Assembly (NCBI GenBank): GCA_017410325.1
Contig: JAFQRA010000015.1
Location: 1 to 64,000, forward strand
DNA: 64,000 nucleotides
Origin: Clostridia bacterium
GTDB lineage: Bacteria; Bacillota; Clostridia; Oscillospirales; Acutalibacteraceae
Reading direction: 5' to 3'
In this document: in pieces, positions 1 to 8,951 of the stretch
How positions within the stretch are numbered: the first letter of the stretch is position 1
How the letters are laid out: each line of letters starts with the position of its first letter
The notes under the pieces: generated by a model
What the model saw: the letters and a program-made list of their open reading frames with translations, nothing else
Database searches by the model: none
What the model was told of the DNA's origin: nothing
Translations under genes and position numbers: made by a program

Positions 1-93
1 GTCGGGAGGGCGTGGAAGCCCTCCCCTACAATATCATTTTTACATTGATATTTCCGCAAACCTTTCGGGACGTCGAGGACGCCGTCCCCTACA
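1..93. repeat. Palindromic intergenic repeat, left-truncated by window
   Basis: Two hairpins in tandem: GGGAGGGC (4-11) pairs with GCCCTCCC (18-25), and GGGACG (67-72) pairs with CGTCCC (83-88). Each is followed directly by CCCCTAC. The same CCCCTAC-ended hairpin design recurs at 29966-30130, and a related hairpin lies near 25594-25614, so this looks like one copy of a dispersed short palindromic family. No coding signal is seen from 1 to 370 apart from this repeat and the promoter near 231-259. Confidence 0.6.
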
Positions 94-230
94 TTTTTGA
101 TATACAATTTAACGCTTACGACACCCCGACAAACTGTAATTTGTCAAGTCTATTATGGTTAAAGATGGTTATTTTATTGCAATTATCACTAATTTTTAAT
201 AAAAATATAAATTTTTTATTGCGAATTGCC

Positions 231-259
231 TTGATTTAGTGAAAACCTTGTGGTATAAT
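231..259 (+). promoter_or_regulatory. Sigma-A-type promoter for surface protein gene
   Basis: TTGATT at 231-236 and a perfect TATAAT at 254-259 are separated by 17 bases. It lies about 110 bases before the start codon of the large surface-protein gene, in an AT-rich stretch without another gene to serve. Confidence 0.65.
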
Positions 260-370
260 CGCAATGTATAATAGTGTAATAATATAACTATAATTATCTG
301 CACTGTTATTTTGTACATACATTATGGCATTTTTGAACGAAAATCCACAAACAAAAACGGAGGTATTTTT

Positions 371-3300
371 ATGAAAAAAATGAAAAAACTTCTGTGTATG
401 CTCCTTGCTTTTGTCATTATGGCAAGCTCAACGGCTGTCGGTGCATCAGCATACGAGTCATACACAACCCCCGCAGGCTACAACAGCCTCGGCAAGCCCG
501 TTTACAGCTATGAGCAGTCCTGCTCAATGCTTCTTGACTGGCTTGATGCACTTCTCTACGATATGAATATCAATGAAGAAATTGATATCGTCGTTGCAAC
601 AATTAAATTCAACCTTACGTCTATCAACAATACCTACAATTCACTCGTTGAGTTGATGGATATGGGTCTCGTTGGCTTTGCCGATGCTCTCAGCCTCTTG
701 GGTGAGATTACAGACCTGAGCGTTGAGGCTATCAGAAGCCCCAGAAGAGCTTCCTCAATGGGCGCAACAGACGGCACAAAGGACTCTGTAGTTTTCTATG
801 CTCTCCTTCAGTTCCTTTACGACAACGCTGCTATTCTCGAAAAGCTTGTCAATACAACGCTTGATATGGGTTCAATTCTTCCTCTTGCTCTTAAAGAAGA
901 AGATTACCCCTATCTGTACGACCTTCCCAACTTCCTTAAGGAAATGATTTATACGGCTCTTTACAACAGCTTCTTCAAGGCTGAGTCCGAGCCCGAAATC
1001 GAAAAGGTTTCCGAAATCGGTCTTACACTCAACGATTTCACAATCGACGGTGTTATTCAGGACCTTGTTGATTCACTCCTTATCGGTGATTACAACGTTT
1101 CAACACAGTCATACACAGGCTTCCTTCCCAGTATGGCGGGCAAAACCTCTATCACCAACATTTCTTCATACGACCTTATCCAGAACGCCATCGACGCTCT
1201 TATGGCTGATATCCTTGTTCCCACTCTCGTTGAGTCTCTTCCCGACACACTCAGCATCGAAACAAGTGCAGAATGGCCCTATGGTAACCCCGAGGCTCCC
1301 GGCCTTCTTCCCACAATCGTCGGTGTTATGAACGATATGCTTGAACTCGGCTACGAGTACGACCCCGAGGAGTATCCCGTTATCGAGCTCCACAACCTTG
1401 CTACCTGGCTGCTTGTCGGTGAGGAAAAGGTTAACGAAACAACGGGTGAGATTTACAAGGAGCAGGCTGCTCTTTACGACATTATCTCCTTCACGAGCCA
1501 CGGTCTTGACATCAACGATAAGCTTTACGAGACCCTCCGTTCTCTTCTCAGAGAGCTTGGTCCCGGTCTTATCCAGATGATTTTCCCGGATGAATTCCCC
1601 GAGGATTATGAGTTCAGAACCGACCTTGCCGGCTCAACTACGGACGACTTCATTTCCTATATCGTCCAGCTCATTATTCCGCTTGTTCTTCCCGAGGTAC
1701 GCTTCCTTCCCGATTGCGACACAGTTCAGGAATGCCTTACATATATTCTTATCAGCCTCGTTATCGACCTTATGCCCGAAAATGACTACTACGGTATGAT
1801 TGAAAACGGCACTCTTGACCCCGAAAACGGTGCATGGATTGAGGTTGGCGTTGACTACCTCACATACCTGATCAACAATCTTATCGACGTTAACATTCCT
1901 GCCGATGCAGACCTTGAGGGTCTTATTGACGCTCTTGCAACCTGGGTTATCAACAACTACGGCTTTGCTGTAAACACACGCCAGGATCTCGCAAATATGA
2001 ACGGTTGGGAAAAGCTGGATAACATCCTTTTCTCAATCATTGACCCCACAATGGCAACAATCAACGTTAAGAACGGCAAGACTGTTTCCGAATCCTTCAT
2101 CTACGACACAATTCTCGTAGGCGTTCAGGAATTCAATATCGAGAAGATTCTCAGCTTCATCGGTAAGAACGGCTCCGCCGACGCTGTTCTCAACAAGCCT
2201 CTTGTTGAGTTCGTTCTTGACCTTCTCGGCAATGTACTTTCTGTTCTTATGAACGGCAAGGTTATCATTCCCGAAAACGTAACCCGCCTTGAAACACTCG
2301 TTGTCGGCAACGGCGGTGAGTACCTTGGCAAGTTCGTCAGAAACCTTCTTGAAGCTCTTTACACAGAGCGTGAATACAACTTCCCGACACTTATTCCGCT
2401 TATCGGTCAGCTCATCGGTCTGAGCGCAAACGACAACTACACGGTTTACGCTCCCGCTGATTATCCCAACAAGTCCGTCAACGACCTTAAGAAGCTGATG
2501 GCTCAGTACATTCCTGACAACGGCGACCTTAAGTACTTTGAGGAAGGCTACTTCACAATCGGTGAAGAGGACTACGAACACCTCTATCAGTACGAGGAGT
2601 TTATGGATACTTACGAGGACTGTGAAGACCTCATCGAGCTCTACAACACGGCTCCCTACGAAGTAACAAGTCTCGACATCAAGAACCTTTACTACAGACT
2701 CGGCTACTACTACGACCGTCTTACACCCAGAAGCGAGCTTTGCAAGCTTCAGGTATTCCGCGAAATTGAGTACGCAACAAGAGTAAACGTTGCTACCAAC
2801 GAGCAGGAAGACGGCACAAAGCTTTACACAGATAGAAGCTGGAGACTTTATCAGGAAGCTCTTGCAAACGCACAGGCTGTCAACGCAGCTACAAACGTAA
2901 AGCAGTCTCAGCTTTCCAAGGCAAGACAGGAGCTCTTCAAGGCACAGAACGGCCTTAAGCCCTATGTTGGCCTTGCACGTTACGAACTTCTCGATTACAT
3001 CATCAGCCTTGCTGAAGAAATCCCCGAAGAGGATTACAAGCTTTACAAGACGGATACTCTTGCAGCCTTCCAGGCAGCTTACGATGTAGCTGTCAACCTC
3101 GACAGAGACTACGACCAGGACGACCAGGAAATCGTCAGCACAGCAGCTAACGACCTTCAGCTTGCTCTGGGTAACCTCACTCTCTGGGAGATTAACTACG
3201 AGCTTGGCGCAGACATTGTTATCGATTCTTCCGTTGCTCAGGACGGTAACACCGTTCTCAAGTTCCGCGAAGCCAGCGGTGCAGCCGTTGAAAATGTTAC

Positions 3301-5014
3301 CGCAACGGTTAACAACAACGCCGTTATCGGCGAAGTATACAGAGAAGGCGACTACTACTGCTGGGTTATCGAGCCCGGTGCAGCTCCGCTTTACTCCGTA
3401 ATCACAGCAAGCATTTCTTTCACACAGCCCACAACCGGCAAAACCTATAAGGCTCAGGCATACACATTCGTTTCCGCAGGTAAAGAAATCGTTATTGATG
3501 CCAACACCTGCCAGCCCGGCTATATCAGAAACAGATATCAGCTTTCCGTTCACGGTATTAACGATACCAGTGTTGCCAACGTAACCTATCACGTTGACCA
3601 CTCCGGTACAAACGCAGGCTATATGGCTTCCGTTCCCACCGGTATGATTTACGTTGATACAAGCGTTTACAGCGACCTTTCACAGGTTCCCGGTCTCATG
3701 TTCACAATTACCAAGGACGCTTCCTCCTATGAGGCAGGTAACATCGGCAGCGGCAGCTTCTCTGCAGTCAATGTTGATATTACTTCCTCCGATGCAAGCA
3801 TCACGGTTGATCCCACGTCCTACAGTATGACCCTCTTCCAGACAGACGTTAAGAACTTCAAGTTCTCCGGTAAGATTCCTGCTGCCGGCCAGTCAATCAC
3901 TACTCTCATCACACCCACCGTTACGGCAACAGCTACAAACGGCGGTGCAACAACATCTTATCCGCAGTTCTACCTTCGTGTATACGCATACGATAAGTCA
4001 GTTCTCCGTGCAACGGTTGCAGAGGCTATTGCAGCCTGCCGTCAGGAGTGGTTCTACTCAGGCGGTTGGGATATCTATAAGAGAGACCTTGAAGAGGCTG
4101 TTTACGTTCTCAACAATCCGCTCGTAACTCAGGAGCAGATCAACGAGGCTGACGACAACCTTAAGGAAGCAGTAACATTCCTTGAATACAAGACTGCTGA
4201 CTATAAGGAGCTCCACAAGCTCATCTCCATTGCAAACTCCCTCAATCCCTACGATTACGAGGACTTCAGCCCCGTAACGGTTATTATCAACAAGATTGAG
4301 TACGATAAGGGTATGCTTGAGCAGTCACTTATCGACGAAACTGTTGAAGAGCTCAGAGCAGCTATTGACAACCTTACTCCCGCACAGGGCAAGATTTACA
4401 TCCGTTGCTACAACAAGTCCGGCGAGGTTATCGTTGCCAACACTGAAACAGAGGTTTCTGTTGTAAATGATGAAGGCGGTGCAACACTCATCAGCACAGA
4501 CATTATTTACGGTAACGTAGGTGAAAGAGTTCTTATCAACGTTCCTCAGATTATGGGTTATTCTTCAACGGATAAGCAGCAGCTTGTTACCATTACGAGT
4601 GACGGCGTTGTTGTAGCGTTCTACTACTCCGCAGATGAATACACAGTCAGACTTAACGCAAACGGCGGTAAGGTTTCAAACGGTACGGTTACGGTAACCT
4701 ACGGCGAAACTTATGCTGATCTTCCCGTTCCCACACGTGACGGTTACGTATTTGCCGGCTGGTATACAAAGCTTTCCGGCGGTATGAAGATTGACGAGAA
4801 TACCAAGGTTACAACAAGCTACTACAAGAACCTCTACGCTCACTGGGAAGATGATTGGGATACTCAATCCTCCGATATTACTGTAGATTCCGCAGACACA
4901 ACTGTTGAATCAGGTGCAGCTGCTGAAACAGAGCCCACAATCTTCGAAAAGATTATTGCCGCTCTTTCACAGTTTATCGGTCTTCTCCTCTCCAATGTAT
5001 TTGGTATCGGTTAA
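371..5014 (+). CDS. Very large secreted surface protein with helical repeats, InlB-type repeat and hydrophobic C-terminal tail
   Basis: A 1547-residue exported protein. The start at 371 is chosen because an ACGGAGG ribosome-binding site precedes it and a Lys-rich signal peptide follows, with a likely cleavage after GASA near residue 27. Residues about 30-800 are repetitive, hydrophobic-helical and match no family I recognise. FIVAR-like helical pairs lie at about 816-937 and 1210-1337, a MucBP-like beta segment at 1338-1420, and one Flg_new/InlB B-repeat at 1422-1493 (LNANGG ... GYVFAGWYT ... LYAHW). The last 25 residues form an acidic-Pro-Phe start followed by a hydrophobic helix ending at GIG, with no LPxTG motif. 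It is probably a cell-surface adhesin or envelope protein; the tail may hold it at the membrane. The next gene is of similar build and 69 bases away. Function unknown. Confidence 0.8.
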   Translation: MKKMKKLLCMLLAFVIMASSTAVGASAYESYTTPAGYNSLGKPVYSYEQSCSMLLDWLDALLYDMNINEEIDIVVATIKFNLTSINNTYNSLVELMDMGLVGFADALSLLGEITDLSVEAIRSPRRASSMGATDGTKDSVVFYALLQFLYDNAAILEKLVNTTLDMGSILPLALKEEDYPYLYDLPNFLKEMIYTALYNSFFKAESEPEIEKVSEIGLTLNDFTIDGVIQDLVDSLLIGDYNVSTQSYTGFLPSMAGKTSITNISSYDLIQNAIDALMADILVPTLVESLPDTLSIETSAEWPYGNPEAPGLLPTIVGVMNDMLELGYEYDPEEYPVIELHNLATWLLVGEEKVNETTGEIYKEQAALYDIISFTSHGLDINDKLYETLRSLLRELGPGLIQMIFPDEFPEDYEFRTDLAGSTTDDFISYIVQLIIPLVLPEVRFLPDCDTVQECLTYILISLVIDLMPENDYYGMIENGTLDPENGAWIEVGVDYLTYLINNLIDVNIPADADLEGLIDALATWVINNYGFAVNTRQDLANMNGWEKLDNILFSIIDPTMATINVKNGKTVSESFIYDTILVGVQEFNIEKILSFIGKNGSADAVLNKPLVEFVLDLLGNVLSVLMNGKVIIPENVTRLETLVVGNGGEYLGKFVRNLLEALYTEREYNFPTLIPLIGQLIGLSANDNYTVYAPADYPNKSVNDLKKLMAQYIPDNGDLKYFEEGYFTIGEEDYEHLYQYEEFMDTYEDCEDLIELYNTAPYEVTSLDIKNLYYRLGYYYDRLTPRSELCKLQVFREIEYATRVNVATNEQEDGTKLYTDRSWRLYQEALANAQAVNAATNVKQSQLSKARQELFKAQNGLKPYVGLARYELLDYIISLAEEIPEEDYKLYKTDTLAAFQAAYDVAVNLDRDYDQDDQEIVSTAANDLQLALGNLTLWEINYELGADIVIDSSVAQDGNTVLKFREASGAAVENVTATVNNNAVIGEVYREGDYYCWVIEPGAAPLYSVITASISFTQPTTGKTYKAQAYTFVSAGKEIVIDANTCQPGYIRNRYQLSVHGINDTSVANVTYHVDHSGTNAGYMASVPTGMIYVDTSVYSDLSQVPGLMFTITKDASSYEAGNIGSGSFSAVNVDITSSDASITVDPTSYSMTLFQTDVKNFKFSGKIPAAGQSITTLITPTVTATATNGGATTSYPQFYLRVYAYDKSVLRATVAEAIAACRQEWFYSGGWDIYKRDLEEAVYVLNNPLVTQEQINEADDNLKEAVTFLEYKTADYKELHKLISIANSLNPYDYEDFSPVTVIINKIEYDKGMLEQSLIDETVEELRAAIDNLTPAQGKIYIRCYNKSGEVIVANTETEVSVVNDEGGATLISTDIIYGNVGERVLINVPQIMGYSSTDKQQLVTITSDGVVVAFYYSADEYTVRLNANGGKVSNGTVTVTYGETYADLPVPTRDGYVFAGWYTKLSGGMKIDENTKVTTSYYKNLYAHWEDDWDTQSSDITVDSADTTVESGAAAETEPTIFEKIIAALSQFIGLLLSNVFGIG

Positions 5015-5030
5015 CAGTTAAATCACTTAC

Positions 5031-5059
5031 TTGACTTCGTTCAACTTTAATGAACTAAT
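5031..5059 (+). promoter_or_regulatory. Possible internal promoter with inverted repeat in the spacer
   Basis: TTGACT (5031-5036) and a weak ACTAAT (5054-5059) are 17 bases apart. The spacer carries the dyad GTTCA...TGAAC. No terminator is seen between the two surface-protein genes, so co-transcription is also possible. Confidence 0.35.
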
Positions 5060-5083
5060 GCTTTTGAGGAGAATATAGAACAA

Positions 5084-8000
5084 ATGAAAACTAAAAGATT
5101 TATAAGCCTGTTGCTTGTACTTGTGCTTGCCTTCGGCAGTGTTCAGGCAATGTGCGGCTTCATTGCTAACGCAATTCATTACGATTATTCGGTTCTCGCC
5201 TATATGATTGAGAACCCCACAACCTACCGTGCAGACAGATACACGGAAGATTCCTTTGCCTTCTATCAAGCCGCCTTCGCGGCGGCTGAGGAGGTCTACA
5301 ACAACGCAGATGCAGGTGAAGAAGATTACCACTATGCTGTTTCTCACCTTGCTGCTGCTGAGGCCGCCCTCACTTATGTCGGCACGGACTACCACTCCGC
5401 ACTTAACCTTCGTTTCCCCGATGCAATTCCGCTTGCTCAGACGGTTCAGGTTAAGTTCAAGGATGCTCATTCAAAAGAGCTTTCAAACATCACGGTAACC
5501 GCTGACTATGCAAACGTCACCGATTTCCAGCTCACTGAGGACGGTTTCTACACCGCTGACGTAACTGCAACAGGTGCTACGGGCACAACTGCTACAATCA
5601 CAGTCAGCTACGTTCTTGATGGCAGAACCTACACCTTCAATCAGTATTTCCGTTGCTCAGATACTGCTGCGGCAACTGAAGCAACAAGAGCTCAGCTCGG
5701 TGCATTGATTGCTCTTGAAAATGCACGTAACAGACAGGCAGAGGATTACAGCGGCGGCTTCCAGTCATATCAGGCTGTTATCAAGGGCGCAACCGTAGAC
5801 TTTGCTAACCCCACCTCAACACAGACCAAGCTCGACCGTGCATATCAGAATATCAATATGGCAATCGGCACTCTCGTCAGTGCTTATGCAGATTATTCTG
5901 AGGTCTATGCACTCGTTGCTCAGGCAAACGAGCTCAATCCCGACGATTACAACTCCTTTACAGCTGTAACACAGGCTCTCGACCTTATCGTTTACGATTA
6001 TCCTGCTTCACAGCAGAACGTCGTTGACGCTATGGCTCAGAAGCTCAGAACAGCACTTGAAACACTCCAGCTCAAGGTTTCCCGTTACACGGTAAGATGC
6101 ATTACTTACGATGAAAACGGACTTGAAAAGGAGCTCGGCTCAAAGGTTTACGACGGTACAAGAACTTATGTTGTACGTGTTGTTGCTCCCGTATATCCCG
6201 GCTATCAGCCCGATACGGAGTATCAGACACTTTCCCTTACTGCTGACGAGCACCTTGTAACCTTCGTTTACGAGCCCGTAACCTATTACGCATACTTCAA
6301 TGCTAACGGCGGTACCGTAGCGGTTGATTCCATTGAGCTTACTTACGATGCAGAGTACGGTGAGCTTCCCGTTGCAACACGTGACGGTTACTCATTCCTC
6401 GGCTGGTTCTCCGATCCCGTTGCAGGCGAGCAGATCTTCTCCGAAACAATGGTAACGGTCAACTACGTTGAAACTCTCTACGCTCACTGGAGCGATGTTG
6501 AGACCTATACCTTCAATTTTGATGCAGGTCTCGGTACAGCTTGTGAGTCTATCACAGCTTCCTACGGCACGGCTATCGAAATGCCCGTTCCTTATCTCTA
6601 CGGTCAGACATTCCTCGGCTGGTTCTATGCCGATGATACAGCAGCTTCCTACACAACGATGCCCGACATCGGTGAGGACGGCGATGCTGTAACACTCTAC
6701 GCTAAATACGAAGCAGCTAACTACGATGTTACACTTGATGCAGGTGAGGGCACAGTTTCCGCTTCAACTTACAATGTAACTTACGGTCAGGCTTACGGCG
6801 AAATTCCTGCAGCCGAACGTGTAGGTTACACCTTCAACGGCTGGTTCACCCAGGCTGAAGGCGGCGAGCAGATTACTGCCGCAACGGTTGTTTCTCTGGA
6901 AGCAGCACACACCCTCTACGCTCAGTACACCGTAAACACTTATACACTTGCATTTGATATGGATGGCGGCAACGCTATCGAATCAATCACAGCAGCTTAC
7001 GGCACAGCTATCGAAATTCCTGAGCCCACCAAGAAGGACTACCTCTTTGCTGGCTGGACACTTGACGGTCAGGAATACACAGTAACAACAATGCCCGCTG
7101 CTGCAACAGTCGGCGGTACAACAACCATCAAGGCTGTATGGACTCTCAACACTCACATTTCTTACTATCTTGATGCTTACAAGACAGTTAACGGCGTAAG
7201 AGTTCCTGCTACAACAATCAAGGCCGGCGATGAGCTTGAGGTTGAAGTAAGCCTTAAGTCAAACTTCACAGTCGGTCAGCTTATCACAGGTATCATCTGG
7301 GATAAAACCGTCTTCGCCCTTGCAGGTACAACTGTTGCAAGAGCTGTTGATATCAACAAAGATTCTGCTTACTACAAGGCACTCAGCGGTACCAGCTTCG
7401 TTATGCAGGCTGCATACGGTGTTAACTACTGGGCTAAGTACTTTGAGGACGATACCTCTACACCTGTTGACGAAACAGACCCCGTCATCAACCGTACAGA
7501 CTTCCAGTGTACCCGTGTTCAGTGCGGTACCTATAACAAGACCACTAATGTCCCTGCAGTTCTCACAGAAAAGACACGTATCTTTACTCTCAAGATGACT
7601 GTAAAGGCAACTCTTCCTGCTGATGCTGTTTCCGGCCTTATCACAATGGATGCACGTACATTCAGAGGCGTTGAGAATAATACAACGGCATATCCGTTCT
7701 ACATTTCCAACCCCACATACAACGAAGCAGACGGCACTTACTCAACAGGCGATACGGTTGATATCATCGGTAATTTCGACAATGCAAGACTTGAACTTGA
7801 AATCGGCGAAGATGAAGAGGTTATTGCTCTTACTCCCGCTCAGGGCAGCACAACGGTTGTTGACACCGAGAAGAGCTTTGTTTACGGCCTTGCAGAAGAA
7901 CTTACCTTTGCACAGTTCAAGAGCGATTACGCTACCGTTATCGGCACGGCAACGGTTGAGTGCGCAGACACGGTTCTTAAGACCGGTTCCGTTATCAAGC

Positions 8001-8260
8001 TTGTCAAGGACGGCGAAGTTAAGGCTGAATACACAGTAATCATCTACGGCGATATTGACTGTGACGGTATTGCAGACGGTAACGACTCATTCCTTGTAAA
8101 TATGGTTGTTTCCGGTATGCTTTCTGCTGATGCTCTCACAGCAGCTCAGAAGCTTGCTGCCGACCCGAATCACGACGGCAAGATTGATGCCGCAGACTCT
8201 GCACTTCTTGCTGATTCAGGCTTGCTTAAGGCAACTGTTTCTCAGGTTCCCAACGCATAA
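5084..8260 (+). CDS. Secreted modular protein with four InlB-type repeats, cohesin-like domain and C-terminal dockerin
   Basis: A 1058-residue exported protein with a signal peptide (MKTKRFISLLLVLVLAFG...). The start is supported by GAGGAGAA about 10 bases upstream. Helical FIVAR-like segments lie at about 36-100 and 203-335, and a MucBP-like stretch at 337-400. Four consecutive Flg_new/InlB B-repeats begin near residues 400, 474, 546 and 619. A beta-rich region from about 690 to 910 (KAGDELEVEVSLKSN...) resembles cohesin-type domains. The C-terminus carries two dockerin calcium loops: DIDCDGIADGND near 989 and DPNHDGKIDAAD near 1026. Dockerins bind cohesins on scaffold or cell-surface proteins, so this protein probably joins an extracellular complex. 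No catalytic domain is visible, which suggests an adhesin or structural role. It follows a gene of similar architecture. Confidence 0.8.
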   Translation: MKTKRFISLLLVLVLAFGSVQAMCGFIANAIHYDYSVLAYMIENPTTYRADRYTEDSFAFYQAAFAAAEEVYNNADAGEEDYHYAVSHLAAAEAALTYVGTDYHSALNLRFPDAIPLAQTVQVKFKDAHSKELSNITVTADYANVTDFQLTEDGFYTADVTATGATGTTATITVSYVLDGRTYTFNQYFRCSDTAAATEATRAQLGALIALENARNRQAEDYSGGFQSYQAVIKGATVDFANPTSTQTKLDRAYQNINMAIGTLVSAYADYSEVYALVAQANELNPDDYNSFTAVTQALDLIVYDYPASQQNVVDAMAQKLRTALETLQLKVSRYTVRCITYDENGLEKELGSKVYDGTRTYVVRVVAPVYPGYQPDTEYQTLSLTADEHLVTFVYEPVTYYAYFNANGGTVAVDSIELTYDAEYGELPVATRDGYSFLGWFSDPVAGEQIFSETMVTVNYVETLYAHWSDVETYTFNFDAGLGTACESITASYGTAIEMPVPYLYGQTFLGWFYADDTAASYTTMPDIGEDGDAVTLYAKYEAANYDVTLDAGEGTVSASTYNVTYGQAYGEIPAAERVGYTFNGWFTQAEGGEQITAATVVSLEAAHTLYAQYTVNTYTLAFDMDGGNAIESITAAYGTAIEIPEPTKKDYLFAGWTLDGQEYTVTTMPAAATVGGTTTIKAVWTLNTHISYYLDAYKTVNGVRVPATTIKAGDELEVEVSLKSNFTVGQLITGIIWDKTVFALAGTTVARAVDINKDSAYYKALSGTSFVMQAAYGVNYWAKYFEDDTSTPVDETDPVINRTDFQCTRVQCGTYNKTTNVPAVLTEKTRIFTLKMTVKATLPADAVSGLITMDARTFRGVENNTTAYPFYISNPTYNEADGTYSTGDTVDIIGNFDNARLELEIGEDEEVIALTPAQGSTTVVDTEKSFVYGLAEELTFAQFKSDYATVIGTATVECADTVLKTGSVIKLVKDGEVKAEYTVIIYGDIDCDGIADGNDSFLVNMVVSGMLSADALTAAQKLAADPNHDGKIDAADSALLADSGLLKATVSQVPNA

Positions 8261-8275
8261 TTTTTTCTAACAATA

Positions 8276-8307
8276 AAAGGTGCTGTCCTTACGGGCGGCA
8301 CCTTTTT
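8276..8307 (+). terminator. Intrinsic terminator after dockerin protein gene
   Basis: GGTGCTGTCC (8279-8288) pairs with GGGCGGCACC (8293-8302) across a four-base loop, with two wobble pairs, and is followed by a T run at 8303-8307. It sits only 16 bases before the next start codon. Confidence 0.85.
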
Positions 8308-8322
8308 AAAAGCGGAGATAAT

Positions 8323-8847
8323 ATGTATAAGCTTTTTTTTGAAAAGACAGGTATACTTACGCCCAAGGAGCAGAGCCTTGCCGCTCATTCGCTGCTTAAA
8401 AGAAGCCTTGCGCGGCACCTGAAGCTGAATGAAAAGGATATTACCGTAAAAAAAGACCGAAACGGCGCTCCGTTTATTGAAGGCGTGGACGGTGTTTGGG
8501 TCAGCATTACTCACACCCAAGGTATGGTAGCCTGCGCTTTTGCCGACCGCAGGGTAGGTATTGACGCCGAGGCGGTGTTAACGCGCCGCAAATCGGTTGA
8601 ACGCCGTGTCTTTACGGACGGGGAAAGCAGTTTGATTGACACCTCGAAGGACGAAAACTCAGCCTTTTTTGCGCTGTGGACGCTTAAGGAAAGCTGGCTT
8701 AAGGCTATCGGTACGGGCTTTGCAGGCAATGCAAAAGAAATTGAATTTTATTCTCTTGAAAATCCCGTCGCTTCCAATTCGGATTTGTTTTCCTTTTTTA
8801 CCGAAATACAAGGTGACTATGCAATTTCCGTATGTGTTGAGAACTGA
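8323..8847 (+). CDS. 4'-phosphopantetheinyl transferase, Sfp type
   Basis: 174 residues. It transfers phosphopantetheine from coenzyme A to a serine of acyl or peptidyl carrier proteins. The two family signatures are present: VGIDAE near residue 78 (magnesium-binding acidic pair) and WTLKESWLKAIGTGF near 119. The length fits a compact Sfp-like enzyme and exceeds the roughly 120 residues of AcpS. The start has the purine-rich sequence AGCGGAGATA upstream. The gene follows a terminator at once and has no polyketide or peptide synthetase nearby, so the carrier-protein partner is not evident. It may serve fatty-acid ACP or a remote cluster. An acetyltransferase is unlikely, since both acidic motifs are intact. 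Confidence 0.85.
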   Translation: MYKLFFEKTGILTPKEQSLAAHSLLKRSLARHLKLNEKDITVKKDRNGAPFIEGVDGVWVSITHTQGMVACAFADRRVGIDAEAVLTRRKSVERRVFTDGESSLIDTSKDENSAFFALWTLKESWLKAIGTGFAGNAKEIEFYSLENPVASNSDLFSFFTEIQGDYAISVCVEN

Positions 8848-8951
8848 TTTTTTATGCCTTTATTACAATAATTTTTGTAACTTGTATTGAATTTTGCTCG
8901 TATTTGTGATAATCTAAATTTAATCAATTATATATTGGGGGACTATGAAAA

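Noticed and set aside
2033-3601. A 522-codon open frame on the minus strand inside the giant surface-protein gene
   Set aside because: It has no ribosome-binding site, a Val/Cys-rich composition with no family pattern, and is explained by the strong codon bias of the plus-strand gene, which removes stops on the opposite strand.
8881-8911. Promoter for the SDR gene
   Set aside because: TTGAAT and GATAAT are 15 bases apart, and better-spaced alternatives have poor -10 boxes; too weak to list as a feature.
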